Origin: JAGXRK01 sp963714415
GTDB lineage: Bacteria > Bacteroidota > Ignavibacteria > Ignavibacteriales > Ignavibacteriaceae
Reading direction: 5' to 3'
DNA length: 64,000 bases
Assembly: GCA_963714415.1 (NCBI GenBank)
Contig: CAVQOL010000003.1
Span: 62,001 to 126,000, forward strand
In this document: piece by piece, positions 1-8,829 of the stretch
How positions within the stretch are numbered: position 1 is the first letter of the stretch
Layout of the letters: each line of letters opens with the position of its first letter
The notes under the pieces: generated by a model
The model's database searches: none
What the model saw: the letters and a program-made list of their open reading frames with translations, nothing else
What the model was told of the DNA's origin: nothing
Program-made: the position numbers and the translations under genes

Positions 1-173
1 CCTAAAAGGTTTTTACAGGTGGGACTGATAAAATTAATTTTTCCTGTTGGTGATATTCTGAAAATAACATCTATTGAAGATTCAATAAGTGACTCTAATT
101 CTGTTAGACTTTTTTGAATACTTGTATCAGCGCCAGAAATATTAAGATGTTTTTTCAATTCATCAGGAATCAT
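1..173 (-). CDS. PAS-domain sensor protein, N-terminal fragment (runs off the window)
   Basis: Reading the minus strand from an ATG at 173 gives about 57 residues with no stop before the window edge. The fragment starts MIPDELKKHLN, has a helical stretch, then reads DVIFRISPTGKINFISPTC, the usual opening of a PAS domain in sensor histidine kinases and diguanylate cyclases. Only the PAS start is visible, so the output domain is unknown. It is divergent from the isocitrate dehydrogenase gene at 390; the 216 bases between them must carry both promoters. Kinase identity is inference. Confidence 0.7.
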   Translation of the reverse strand, partial: MIPDELKKHLNISGADTSIQKSLTELESLIESSIDVIFRISPTGKINFISPTCKNLL

Positions 174-389
174 TTTTTACTTAGAAATTAATAAGAAATG
201 TGAAAATTATTCATTTTGCTTAGCAATTTAATATTTTTCTTTCATAAATATTCTTTTATAAAAATATTTATTACTCAACTATCTTTTTATGTCAATTCCT
301 ACACGATTTATAACGTTTTTTCTTGCTAAGCTGTGTGCAAATATCTAAGTTTCACGGGTATTTTTTAACCATTTAATAGGGATTTATTT

Positions 390-1571
390 ATGAAAAGAAC
401 TATCGTTTCAATGCCTGGTGACGGTATTGGAAAAACTGTCCTTCCGGAAGCAATCAGAGTTTTAGATGCAGTTGGTTTTGATGCAGAATATGTCCACGGC
501 GATATCGGCTGGGATTATTGGTGTTCGGAAGGTAATGCTCTCCCTCAACGGACAATTGATCTTCTTGAAAAATATAAGCTTGGTCTTTTTGGTGCAATTA
601 CTTCTAAACCAAAAGATGCTGCTGATAAAGAACTTGATCCTTCACTAAAAGGAAAAGGTTATGTTTACTTCTCACCAATCGTTTCAATGAGACAGCGTTT
701 TAGTCTCGATGTTTGTATTCGTCCTTGTATCTCTTTCAAAGGTAATCCATTAAACTTTATCCGAAATGATGGTAAAGGTGGTTTTGAAGAACCGATGGTT
801 AACTCCGTTATTTTCAGACAAAATACTGAAGGTTTGTATGCAGGAATTGAATGGACAAATCCTCCGGCAAATGTTCGTGCTGCTTTTGAATCACATCCAA
901 AGTGGAAAGCATTTAAAGATGTACCAAATGAAGAACTAGCTATTTCAACAAGAGTAATTACGAAAAATGCAGCTACTCGAATTATACGTGCTGCATTCGA
1001 ATATGCGAAAAAATTTAATTATAAAAATGTTACGGTTTGTGAAAAGCCCAATGTGTTACGTGAGACTTCAGGTATGATGCTGAAGATTGGAAAAGAAGTT
1101 GCCAAAGAATATCCAGGAATTGCTATGTGGGATACAAATATTGATGCTCAAATGATGTGGCTCACGAAAAATCCGGAAGACTACGGAGTTGTTGTTGCAG
1201 AAAATATGTTCGGTGATATTATTTCAGACGGTTTCGCAGGATTGATAGGCGGACTTGGTTTTGCCTGCAGTGCAAATCTCGGTGATGAGGTCGCAGTGTT
1301 TGAACCAACTCACGGAAGTGCACCAAAATACCAGGAATTGAATCCTTCTATAGTAAATCCAATTGCTATGATATTGAGTGCTTGTATGATGCTTGATCAT
1401 ATTGGTGAAACAGAAAAGGCTGATAAGATAAGAAAAGCAATTGCAAAAGTTGTTGAAGAGGGAAAAGTAAAAACCTATGATATGATGAAACTTCGTGGAG
1501 GACCGGATGTATTTAAGAACGGTGCCTGTACTACTCAGCAAATGACGGATGAGATAATTTTAAATTTGTGA
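390..1571 (+). CDS. Isocitrate dehydrogenase-type beta-decarboxylating dehydrogenase
   Basis: A 393-residue member of the isocitrate/isopropylmalate dehydrogenase family, which oxidises and decarboxylates a 2-hydroxyacid using NAD(P)+ and a divalent metal. Visible marks are the N-terminal PGDGIGK loop (residues 9-15), the substrate-loop motif RQNTEGLYAGIE (143-154), the metal-binding region ENMFGDIISDGF and the C-terminal cofactor segment EPTHGSAPKY. NTEGLY resembles NAD-dependent isocitrate and homoisocitrate dehydrogenases more than the NSED form of E. coli Icd. The aconitase-like gene and citrate lyase genes downstream favour isocitrate as substrate, but the aconitase is of the homoaconitase type, so homoisocitrate cannot be excluded. 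Reading frame intact. Cofactor preference is not readable with certainty. Confidence 0.85.
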   Translation: MKRTIVSMPGDGIGKTVLPEAIRVLDAVGFDAEYVHGDIGWDYWCSEGNALPQRTIDLLEKYKLGLFGAITSKPKDAADKELDPSLKGKGYVYFSPIVSMRQRFSLDVCIRPCISFKGNPLNFIRNDGKGGFEEPMVNSVIFRQNTEGLYAGIEWTNPPANVRAAFESHPKWKAFKDVPNEELAISTRVITKNAATRIIRAAFEYAKKFNYKNVTVCEKPNVLRETSGMMLKIGKEVAKEYPGIAMWDTNIDAQMMWLTKNPEDYGVVVAENMFGDIISDGFAGLIGGLGFACSANLGDEVAVFEPTHGSAPKYQELNPSIVNPIAMILSACMMLDHIGETEKADKIRKAIAKVVEEGKVKTYDMMKLRGGPDVFKNGACTTQQMTDEIILNL

Positions 1572-1574
1572 AAC

Positions 1575-1672
1575 GTCAAATGTCAGATGAATTTTTCACC
1601 AATTTGAAAAATTTCATCGAAAAAGCAAAATGAGCTTGTTTGACGTTTGACTTTTCACGTTTGACATTTGAC
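1575..1672. repeat. Inverted heptamer-repeat cluster between the dehydrogenase and cstA
   Basis: Five 7-base units lie head to tail at 1638-1672: GTTTGAC, GTTTGAC, TTTTCAC, GTTTGAC, ATTTGAC. Two units of the opposite orientation, GTCAAAT and GTCAGAT, lie at 1575-1588, so the outer arms can pair into a hairpin in the mRNA between the two genes. The period of seven is exact. Similar period-7 runs occur inside two genes in this window (27072 and 59872). Confidence 0.75.
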
Positions 1673-1686
1673 AATAAAAAAAGAAA

Positions 1687-3318
1687 ATGAACGGAATAGA
1701 ACTAGTCCTAATCGCATTAGTAATGTATGTTGTTGCATACAAGTTTTATGGCGGATTTTTAACCAGGCGACTTGATGTAAACAACAGTAAAGAAACTCCT
1801 TCACATACAATGTATGATGGAGTTGATTATGTTCCTGCAAAGGCTCCAGTTTTACTCGGACATCATTTTGCTTCTATTGCTGGTGCGGGTCCGATCGTTG
1901 GGCCTGTTATAGCAGCTGGATTTGGTTGGTTTCCGGTTTATATATGGATTGTTTTCGGCGCAATTTTTATTGGTGGTGTTCACGACTATTCCTCTATCAT
2001 TGCTTCTATACGTCATCAAAGTAAATCGATTGGATACGTAATTCAATTTTATCTTGGAGTAAATGGTAAAAAACTTTTTCTCATTTTCTCCTGGGCAACA
2101 CTAATTCTTGTTATAGCTGTTTTTACAATCATTGTCGCAGATACTTTTACTCATATTCCAAGTGCAGGAACTTCTTCTATTCTTTTTATCTTGCTTGCCA
2201 TTGTATTTGGACTAACTATTTATAGATTTAAAGTCCCACTATGGATTGCAACAATAGCAGGAGTAGTTCTTCTTTTCCTATCTATACCTGCTGGCAACCT
2301 ATTTCCGATTGAGCTTAATAACTTAACCTGGCAATTGATTTTATTTGTATACATATTCGCTGCGTCAGTAACACCTGTTTGGATATTGCTGCAGCCAAGA
2401 GATTACTTAAATTCTTTTTTTCTTTACGCTTTGATGTTTGGTGGATTGGTGGGTGTTTTCTTTGCTGCTCCAAGTATCAACTTACCTGCATTCAGCACAT
2501 TTTCTTTAGAAAAAGTCGGATATCTTTTTCCTGCGTTATTCGTAACAGTTGCCTGTGGTTCTATAAGTGGTTTCCATTCTTTAGTTGGAAGCGGAACAAC
2601 TGCAAAGCAGCTTAACAAAGAGACCGATGGTAGAATAATTGGGTATGGTGGAATGTTGATTGAAGGACTTCTTGCAGTATTATCTCTTATTGCAGTTGCC
2701 TCTATGGTTAATAAAGAATTTATTGATATCCTTGTTAGCAAAGGTCCCGTTTCTGCTTTTTCATTAGGAGTAGCAAGATTTATAAACGCAATTCCTGTTT
2801 TGAATATTTCTGTTCCGATAGCTCAAACATTTACTGCACTTGCTGTATCTGCTTTTGCATTGACTTCACTAGATACCGCAACAAGATTAGCAAGGTTTAT
2901 GTTACAGGAATTTTTTGAAAAAAAAGAGGGGACAGAGAAAAAATCTATTGTTGCAAACAGATTTGTTGCTACGGGAATAACAGTTTTCTTTGGTGCTGCC
3001 CTTACTTTTAGCGGACAAACAATGTCAATCTGGCCTTTGTTTGGAAGTGCTAATCAATTACTTGCTGCTCTTGCATTGCTTGCACTAACTGTTTGGGTTG
3101 CAAATCTTAAAAAGGGATTCTTGTTTGTTCTGATTCCAATGATTTTTATGTTCACTGTTACTTTAACAGCACTTGGAATGTTAATATATCAGAATTTTTT
3201 AATTAATAATTATACTCTTTCAATCATTTCCGTTTTGCTGTTCACACTTGCTGTTTTGCTCGGTGTAAAAGCTTACGGTGTTTTGGTTAATGGGAGAAAT
3301 ATTAAAGAAGTTATATAA
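1687..3318 (+). CDS. cstA: Carbon starvation protein CstA family transporter
   Basis: A 543-residue inner-membrane protein with many hydrophobic helices. The N-terminal signature includes YKFYGGFL, DGVDYVPAK and GHHFASIAGAGPIVGPV, which are hallmark CstA segments. A conserved FHSLVGSGTTAKQL segment lies near the middle and LTSLDTATRLARF in the C-terminal half. CstA/BtsT proteins take up peptides or pyruvate, so pyruvate or a related small acid is plausible here, next to citrate metabolism genes. It is shorter than E. coli CstA (about 700 residues) and matches the short version common in this phylum. The frame is intact. It starts 15 bases after the heptamer cluster. Confidence 0.9.
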   Translation: MNGIELVLIALVMYVVAYKFYGGFLTRRLDVNNSKETPSHTMYDGVDYVPAKAPVLLGHHFASIAGAGPIVGPVIAAGFGWFPVYIWIVFGAIFIGGVHDYSSIIASIRHQSKSIGYVIQFYLGVNGKKLFLIFSWATLILVIAVFTIIVADTFTHIPSAGTSSILFILLAIVFGLTIYRFKVPLWIATIAGVVLLFLSIPAGNLFPIELNNLTWQLILFVYIFAASVTPVWILLQPRDYLNSFFLYALMFGGLVGVFFAAPSINLPAFSTFSLEKVGYLFPALFVTVACGSISGFHSLVGSGTTAKQLNKETDGRIIGYGGMLIEGLLAVLSLIAVASMVNKEFIDILVSKGPVSAFSLGVARFINAIPVLNISVPIAQTFTALAVSAFALTSLDTATRLARFMLQEFFEKKEGTEKKSIVANRFVATGITVFFGAALTFSGQTMSIWPLFGSANQLLAALALLALTVWVANLKKGFLFVLIPMIFMFTVTLTALGMLIYQNFLINNYTLSIISVLLFTLAVLLGVKAYGVLVNGRNIKEVI

Positions 3319-3324
3319 GAAATA

Positions 3325-3388
3325 GCGCACGGAACGGACTGTTAAACCGATTTATATCCATATTGATCAGTTAAATCCGTGTTAAATT
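3325..3388. repeat. Imperfect palindromic intergenic repeat, copy 1
   Basis: This gap carries the words GGACTGTTAAACCGATTTAT and GATCAGTTAAATCCGTGTTA, a degenerate version of the CGGATTA/ATCAGT repeat seen in five further gaps downstream. The two halves are roughly reverse complements. It is a weak copy, recognised mainly by comparison with the copies at 3950 and 8733. Confidence 0.45.
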
Positions 3389-3409
3389 GCATTTAAAAAT
3401 GGAGATAAT

Positions 3410-3943
3410 ATGCAAGAAAAAGTACTAAAGATATGGCCGGAAATAAACTGGATAGAAAATAAAGAACTAAGGGAAAAAGTCTTAGATTGCTGGATTTATG
3501 CAATTGAAAATTCTGTCCTAACACCAGAAGATCTTGAAGTAATTCCATTCTCCTTATTAATAAAGGATTGTAAAATTTCTTTTATGAATCATAAACGGAC
3601 TTGCGTTCAGCTTTCTGTTGATATCGCAAAACGTATGAAGGAAAACTTCGGTGATGAGATAAAAATTGATATGGATTTATTAATAGCCGGCGCGATCTTA
3701 ATTGATATTGGGAAGTTGATTGAATATGATAAAGTCGATGGTAAACTGATTACAAGTAAAGCTGGTTATTTACTTCGTCATCCTTTTAGCGGAGTATCAA
3801 TAGCCGACAGATTCGGATTGCCTTATGAAGTCCAGCATATAATAGCTTATCACGCTAAAGAAGGAGATTTAGCTAAACGTAATGTAGAGGCAATCATAGT
3901 ACATCATGCTGATTTTGTATCATTCGATCCATTTAAAGCGTAA
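3410..3943 (+). CDS. HD-domain protein with altered HD dyad
   Basis: A 177-residue protein resembling the HD superfamily of metal-dependent phosphohydrolases. Residues in order: first His in MNHKRTC (H61), then GAILIDIGKLIEY (94-106), RHPFSG, YHAKEGD and IVHHADF. In this family the second motif normally reads HD, as in LLHDVGK. Here codon 98 is ATT (Ile), giving ID, so one metal ligand appears to be missing while Asp99 and the later His residues remain. It may be a weak or regulatory nucleotide-binding version; substrate unknown. The frame is intact and there is no signal peptide. It sits between cstA and the aconitase gene, flanked by palindromic repeats on both sides. Confidence 0.75.
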   Translation: MQEKVLKIWPEINWIENKELREKVLDCWIYAIENSVLTPEDLEVIPFSLLIKDCKISFMNHKRTCVQLSVDIAKRMKENFGDEIKIDMDLLIAGAILIDIGKLIEYDKVDGKLITSKAGYLLRHPFSGVSIADRFGLPYEVQHIIAYHAKEGDLAKRNVEAIIVHHADFVSFDPFKA

Positions 3944-3949
3944 AACAAT

Positions 3950-4033
3950 GGAACACAGATAACACGGATTAATCAAATGCTCATGGATTTTAATCTGTGT
4001 AAATCAGTCAAATCAGCGTTATCCGCGTTCTAT
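3950..4033. repeat. Imperfect palindromic intergenic repeat, copy 2
   Basis: The 5' arm GAACACAGATAACACGGATT pairs, with a few mismatches, to the 3' arm AATCAGCGTTATCCGCGTTC. The loop holds a smaller related word, ATTTTAATCTGTGTAAATC. This is the clearest copy of the family found in gaps between 3.3 and 11.8 kb. No coding sequence is present. Confidence 0.8.
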
Positions 4034-4068
4034 TCTTAATTAAATGTTTTTAGAGCTAAGGTAAAATT

Positions 4069-6081
4069 ATGAGTCAAACATTAATAGAAAAAATAGCACA
4101 AAAATTTGCTGTGGGATTAAACTCCAAAGCACGAAGTTCACGCAGGTGATTATCTTTCAATCAAACCTGCTTATGTAATGACACACGATAACACCGGTGC
4201 AGTCATTCCAAAATTCAAATCAATTGGTGCAACAAAACTTTTTAATCCACGCCAGGTTGTAAACACACTTGATCATAATGTTCAGGATAAATCAGAAAAA
4301 AACTTAGAGAAGTATAGGAAGATTGAAGAGTTTGCTAAATCAATGGGTGCTGATTTTTATCCTGCAGGACGAGGAATCGGACATCAGATTATGTGCGAAG
4401 AAGGTTATGCCTGGCCCGGAACAATGGTGGTTGCTTCAGACTCGCATTCAAATATGTATGGCGGACTTGGATGTCTCGGAACTCCAATTGTTAGAACAGA
4501 TGCTGCGGCAATCTGGGCAACTGGCAGAACGTGGTGGCAGGTTCCACCAATAGCAAAAGTTGAGCTGAAGGGAAGTCTGCGACAAGGAGTAACCGGTAAA
4601 GATGTTATCATTGCGTTGTGTGGTTACTTCAACAACGATGAAGTTCTTAATCACGCAATAGAATTTGTAGGTGATGGAATTCGTTATCTAACCATTGATG
4701 AAAGATTAGCAATTGCTAATATGACAACTGAATGGGGTGCTCTTGCAGGAGTTTTCCCAATCGATCTTGCAATAATATTATGGTTAAAGAGACGTGAAAA
4801 ATTTATTGAACACCGCGGACTGGAAGGAGTTTTTTCTGATGCTGATGGTAATGGTGTTCATCCTAAGAATAAATCATAAACGGATTGAAGAACTTGAACA
4901 TAACATTCCTCAAGCTGATAAGGATGCATTCTATGCAAAAGAACTATCAATTGATTTATCAACTGTTGAACCTTACGCATCAGGTCCAAACACTGTAAAA
5001 ACTTATACTTCAGTTTCTGAACTTACGGGAAAAGAACATAAAGATTAATAAAGCATATCTTGTTTCATGTGTTAACAGCCGTGTTGATGATATTGCGGAA
5101 GCAGCCGCTGTAGTTAAAGGTAAGAAGATTGCAGAGCATGTACAATTTTACATTGCTGCCGCTTCAAGTGAAGTACAGAAAGAAGCTGAGCGATATGGTT
5201 ACTGGCAATCGTTACTTGAAGCCGGTGCAATTCCGCTTCCACCGGGATGCGGACCTTGTATTGGACTTGGAACAGGTTTGCTCGAAGATGGCGAGGTTGG
5301 AATTTCTGCAACTAACAGAAACTTTAAAGGAAGAATGGGTTCACCAAATGCACAAGCTTATCTGGCATCGCCGGCGGTTGTTGCCGCCTCTGCTATTTCA
5401 GGTAAAATAGACTGTTATGATTGGAAGAATAAAGAGTATCGTAAATTAAAAGGTTCAATCAAAATAAATGAGAAGAAAGCCGGAGCTAAAGCATCTGTAA
5501 AAATTATAGATGGATTTAATCCGATTATTGAAGGTGAATTAATTTTCTGTTATCAGGATAATTTAAACACAGATGGAATTTATCCCGGTAAATACACATA
5601 TATTGATGATATGACTCCGCAGCAGCAAGCAGAAGTCGTAATGGAAAATTACGATCCGGAATTTGTCAATATTGCCAAAGCCGGAGATATTCTTGTTGGT
5701 GGTTTTAACTTTGGAACAGGTTCGTCTCGTGAGCAAGCGGCAACTGCATTGAAGTACAAAGGAATTCAGTTAGTTATTGCTGGAACATTCAACGAAACGT
5801 ATAAGCGAAACGCACTTAATAATGGCTATTTGTTGATTGAATGTCCGCAGTTAGTGAATGACCTGAAAGCAAAATATGGGAAAGAGAAATTAACAGTAAA
5901 AACAGAAATAAATGTTAAAATAGATTTCAAAAACTCATCGTTAACATTTGATGATAAAACCTATTCGATTGATCCGGTTGGTGAAGCTGCTCAGGAATTA
6001 ATTGTTACCGAGTGTGGAATTATTTATTGTTGGTGGATTGTCCCGAAGGGATCTCGGAAGATGAGTAAGAAGAATTTATAA
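4069..6081 (+). CDS. Homoaconitase-like aconitase (three frame breaks)
   Basis: A single-chain aconitase-family hydro-lyase of about 670 residues that isomerises a tricarboxylic acid through a dehydrated intermediate on a 4Fe-4S cluster. The start is ATG 4069 (MSQTLIEKIAQKF). Segments YPAGRGIGHQ, SDSHSNMYGGLGCLGT, VRTDAAAIWATGRTWWQ and MTTEWGALAG resemble fungal homoaconitase Lys4 more than mitochondrial aconitase, from memory of those families. Cluster cysteines are visible in GGLGCLGT and PPGCGPCIG. The small swivel domain follows with FNFGTGSSREQAATAL near 5705-5760. The reading frame changes near 4122, 4866 and 5030; each is repaired by dropping one base, and protein similarity continues across all three. 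Likely substrate is citrate given the neighbours; homocitrate is the alternative. Confidence 0.85.
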
Positions 6082-6143
6082 AAATAAATTAAAGATCGTC
6101 GTGCTCTGCTTGCAATAATAATGTAAATAAATAACAAAATATC

Positions 6144-7062
6144 ATGCAAAAATTCTCGTTTAATAAAATTCTAAAATCATCCTTGCTGATCTTCATTCTT
6201 TGGGGTGTAACGCTCAATGCTCAATCATTTTCTAACTCCGAAGATGATTTTACTTTTGTGTTCATAACTGATATACACATTCAAACTGAGAGGAACGCAG
6301 TAGAAGGTTTTAAGAAAGCGATTGATGAAATAAATAAAATTAATCCTGATTTTGTTCTTACAGGCGGCGATTTAATTATGGATGCTCTCGGTGTTGGTTT
6401 CGAGAGAGCAGATAGTCTTTACGATTTGTATCTGGAAACAATCAGTCTCTTAAATGTTCCGGTTTACAATACAATTGGTAATCACGAAATTTTTGGCTGG
6501 TACGAAAAAAGTAATGTATCCAGAAATCACGCTGAGTTTGGCAAAAAAATGTATCAGAACCGAATCGGAAAAACATATTACTCTTTTAGTCATAAAGGAG
6601 TTAAGTTTTTTATGGTTGATTCAATTGAAGAAATTCCTGAAGGCGGAAAGTATTTTGGACAAAGTGAGTGAAGAACAAATTGAATGGTTAAAAAATGAAC
6701 TAATTGACTTGGATAAAACCACACCGATAATTATTTCAACTCATATTCCATTCATAACAGCCTTCAGTCAAATTAAAGCAGGTTCTCAGAAAGAAAATGA
6801 AAGGGGATTAGTGGTTGAGAATTCAAAAGAAGTTTTAGATTTATTTAATGGATATAATCTTAAATTAATTTTGCAGGGACATTTACATTACTTTGAAGAT
6901 TTGTATATTCAGAATAAAATACATTTTGTAACCGGTGGAGCAGTCTCTTCAGGATGGTGGAAAGGTCAGAACGAAGGACTTGAAGAAGGATTTTTAATCG
7001 TCAAAGTAAACGGTGATAAAGTCAGCGCCGAGTATTTTGATTATGGGTGGGTGGTTGAGTGA
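6144..7062 (+). CDS. Exported calcineurin-like metallophosphoesterase (one frame break)
   Basis: About 300 residues beginning with a signal peptide (positive start, hydrophobic run, LNAQS cleavage region), so it acts outside the inner membrane. Metal-binding motifs of the calcineurin-like superfamily appear in order: DIHIQ, GGDLIMD, GNHE, STHIPF and GHLH. The frame breaks near 6661 (CAAAGTGAG) and is restored by removing one base, joining YFGQ to VSEEQIEW. The substrate cannot be read; the family includes nucleotidases and phosphodiesterases. It lies between the aconitase and PrpD-like genes without an obvious metabolic link. Confidence 0.85.
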
Positions 7063-7114
7063 TTATTTTCTCAATCAGAAATTAGAATTGAAAATAATAT
7101 ATCAAAATTGAACA

Positions 7115-7187
7115 AAGAAGACGCTGATTAAGCTGAACTGCCCAGATCAAAATAATCTGCGTCATTTGGTTTCATTAATGCGTAGCC
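7115..7187. repeat. Imperfect palindromic intergenic repeat, copy 3
   Basis: GACGCTGATTAAGCTGAA and AATCTGCGTCATTTGG are degenerate inverted words of the family described at 3950. The arms are less complete than in copies 2 and 4. Confidence 0.5.
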
Positions 7188-7215
7188 ATTAAAAAAATAA
7201 ACAGGAATAGTTACC

Positions 7216-7293
7216 ATGCAAAAATCAATCTCAAGACAAATTTCAGTCCGCCGTTGGCGGATTGCAGTTAATCATATACAAGGAGCATTCTGA
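7216..7293 (+). CDS. 25-codon upstream open frame resembling the start of the PrpD-like gene
   Basis: This short frame begins ATG and reads MQKSISRQIS, very like the MNKSISRTIS start of the gene that follows at 7293. Its TGA stop overlaps that gene's ATG by one base (TGATG), so it could be a translationally coupled leader. Within it lies the GC-rich palindrome at 7247-7261. It may instead be the remnant of a duplicated or replaced gene start. Translation is not proven; AAGGAG just before the downstream ATG can serve that gene alone. Confidence 0.35.
   Translation: MQKSISRQISVRRWRIAVNHIQGAF
7247..7261. repeat. Short GC-rich palindrome TCCGCC-GTT-GGCGGA
   Basis: A perfect 6-base inverted repeat with a 3-base loop, strikingly GC-rich for this genome. 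A sister palindrome, TCCGCCTAGGCGGA, is at 54140. Both look like members of a small dispersed palindrome family. Confidence 0.6.
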
Positions 7294-8726
7294 TGAATAA
7301 ATCTATATCAAGGACGATATCTGAATATGCTGTTAGCCTTCAATACAAAGATTTACCAAAAGAGGTTATCCACGAAGTGAAAAGATATCTTTACGATTCT
7401 ATGGGTTGTGCATTCGGAGGATATCATACAAAAGATGTAAGAATAATCCGCAACATTTATCAGGATATGGGCGGAACGGAAGAAGCAACGGTAATTGGAT
7501 TTGGAGATAAAATTCCTGCTGTTAATGCATCTCTTGTCAACTCACTTATGATTCGTGCATTAGACTTTAACGATATTTATTGGAAAGAAGATCCATCTCA
7601 TCCTTCAGATTTAATTCCAGCCGCACTATCAACTGCTGAAATGGTTGGTGCATCGATGGAAGACGTTATCACTGCAATTGTTCTTGCTTATGAATTTGAA
7701 CAAAGACTCTGCGAGTTTGCTGTTCCAGGAATTCGCGAACGTAAATGGCATCATGCAACCTTAACGCAATTTGTTTCTCCCATTGTTGCAGGAAAAATTT
7801 TAGGATTAACCGTTGATCAAATGGTGAATGCAATTGGCATAAGCGGAAGTCATAATCATACAATTGGTTGTCCCACTGCAGGAAAATTAACGATGATGAA
7901 AAACACTGTTGATCCGATGGCAACGCAAGCAGGTGTGTTTGCAGCGCTAATGGCAAAGCGCGGATACACTGGAACGGAATCAGTATTCGAAGGTAAAGAA
8001 GGTTTTATGGATTGCTTCTTTGGTTATAATGTTAAGGATCAAAAAGTTGAAGTTGTAAGCATGAAGGGAAGAGATGGTATCTCAGAATGGAAATGGAATA
8101 TTGATAAACTGGTTGGCGGACTCGGTGAATCGTACAAAATTCTTGAATGCAGTATGAAAGCATTTCCAACGGAAGCATTGACTCACACTCACATTTCTGC
8201 AACATTAAAAGCCGTAACAAAAAATAATATTAGTTATGATCAGATTGAATCTGTTACATTAACAACTTTAGCTCAAGCTTATGATATTCTTTTTGATCCG
8301 CACAAGTATCGTCCGGAATCCAGAGAAACTGCAGACCATTCATTACCATATTGTATTGCTGCTGCTTTAGTTGATCATAAAATTACAACTCAATCATTCT
8401 CAGAGGAAAAACTGAAAGATCCGAGAATATGGGAAGTAATTGATAAAATAAAAGGTGAGCCGTCACAAGAGTTTGAAAAGATGTTTCCTGCCAAACAGCC
8501 GAGTAAAGCTGTTGTTAAAACAATAGACGGAAGAGAATTTTCGGAATATCTTGAATATCCGAAAGGTGATCCACGCGAACCTATGACAATGGAAGATCTT
8601 GATAATAAATTTGAAGCTTTATCATCTCAACTATTTGTTGCTGGCAGAAGGAAAGAAATAAAAGATGCAATCTTTAATGCAGAACTTATGACAGCAAGAG
8701 AGTTTATGAAGAAACTTAATGTTTAA
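7293..8726 (+). CDS. MmgE/PrpD family dehydratase
   Basis: A 477-residue intact protein of the MmgE/PrpD family, which includes 2-methylcitrate dehydratase, immune-responsive gene 1 (cis-aconitate decarboxylase) and enzymes acting on citrate-like acids. Family features include RYLYDSMGCAFGGY near the N-terminus, NSLMIRALDFNDIYW, DPSHPSDLIPAALS and ISGSHNH, followed by CSMKAFPTEALTHTH and, in the C-terminal domain, ADHSLPYCIAAAL. Starting ATG 7293 has AAGGAG nine bases upstream. The position between an aconitase and citrate lyase genes suggests citrate or methylcitrate dehydration. No methylcitrate synthase or methylisocitrate lyase is in the window, so a full methylcitrate cycle is not supported here. 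Confidence 0.88.
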   Translation: MNKSISRTISEYAVSLQYKDLPKEVIHEVKRYLYDSMGCAFGGYHTKDVRIIRNIYQDMGGTEEATVIGFGDKIPAVNASLVNSLMIRALDFNDIYWKEDPSHPSDLIPAALSTAEMVGASMEDVITAIVLAYEFEQRLCEFAVPGIRERKWHHATLTQFVSPIVAGKILGLTVDQMVNAIGISGSHNHTIGCPTAGKLTMMKNTVDPMATQAGVFAALMAKRGYTGTESVFEGKEGFMDCFFGYNVKDQKVEVVSMKGRDGISEWKWNIDKLVGGLGESYKILECSMKAFPTEALTHTHISATLKAVTKNNISYDQIESVTLTTLAQAYDILFDPHKYRPESRETADHSLPYCIAAALVDHKITTQSFSEEKLKDPRIWEVIDKIKGEPSQEFEKMFPAKQPSKAVVKTIDGREFSEYLEYPKGDPREPMTMEDLDNKFEALSSQLFVAGRRKEIKDAIFNAELMTAREFMKKLNV

Positions 8727-8732
8727 CTTAGA

Positions 8733-8803
8733 TAGGACGCTGATTACCTTGATTATTCAGATCTGTGCTGATCAGCTAAATCTGCGTTATCTGCGTTCTA
8801 TTG
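8733..8803. repeat. Imperfect palindromic intergenic repeat, copy 4
   Basis: The 5' arm GACGCTGATTACCTTGATTA faces the 3' arm ATCTGCGTTATCTGCGTTC around a central GATCTGTGCTGATCAGC. Arms match with several mismatches. Well-preserved copy of the family. Confidence 0.75.
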
Positions 8804-8829
8804 TCTTTAATAATTAAAACTATCGCAAT

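Noticed and set aside
174..389. Possible promoter boxes between the PAS gene and the dehydrogenase
   Set aside because: Candidates such as TTGCTAAG...TATCTAAG are too weak to place by eye in AT-rich sequence.
1224..1541. Long minus-strand frame inside the dehydrogenase gene
   Set aside because: Shadow of a conserved gene on the other strand.
1575..1672. CRISPR array
   Set aside because: Units are 7 bases with no unique spacers; no cas genes in the window.
7293..8726. 2-methylcitrate cycle locus (propionate use)
   Set aside because: No methylcitrate synthase or methylisocitrate lyase nearby; MmgE/PrpD enzymes have other substrates.
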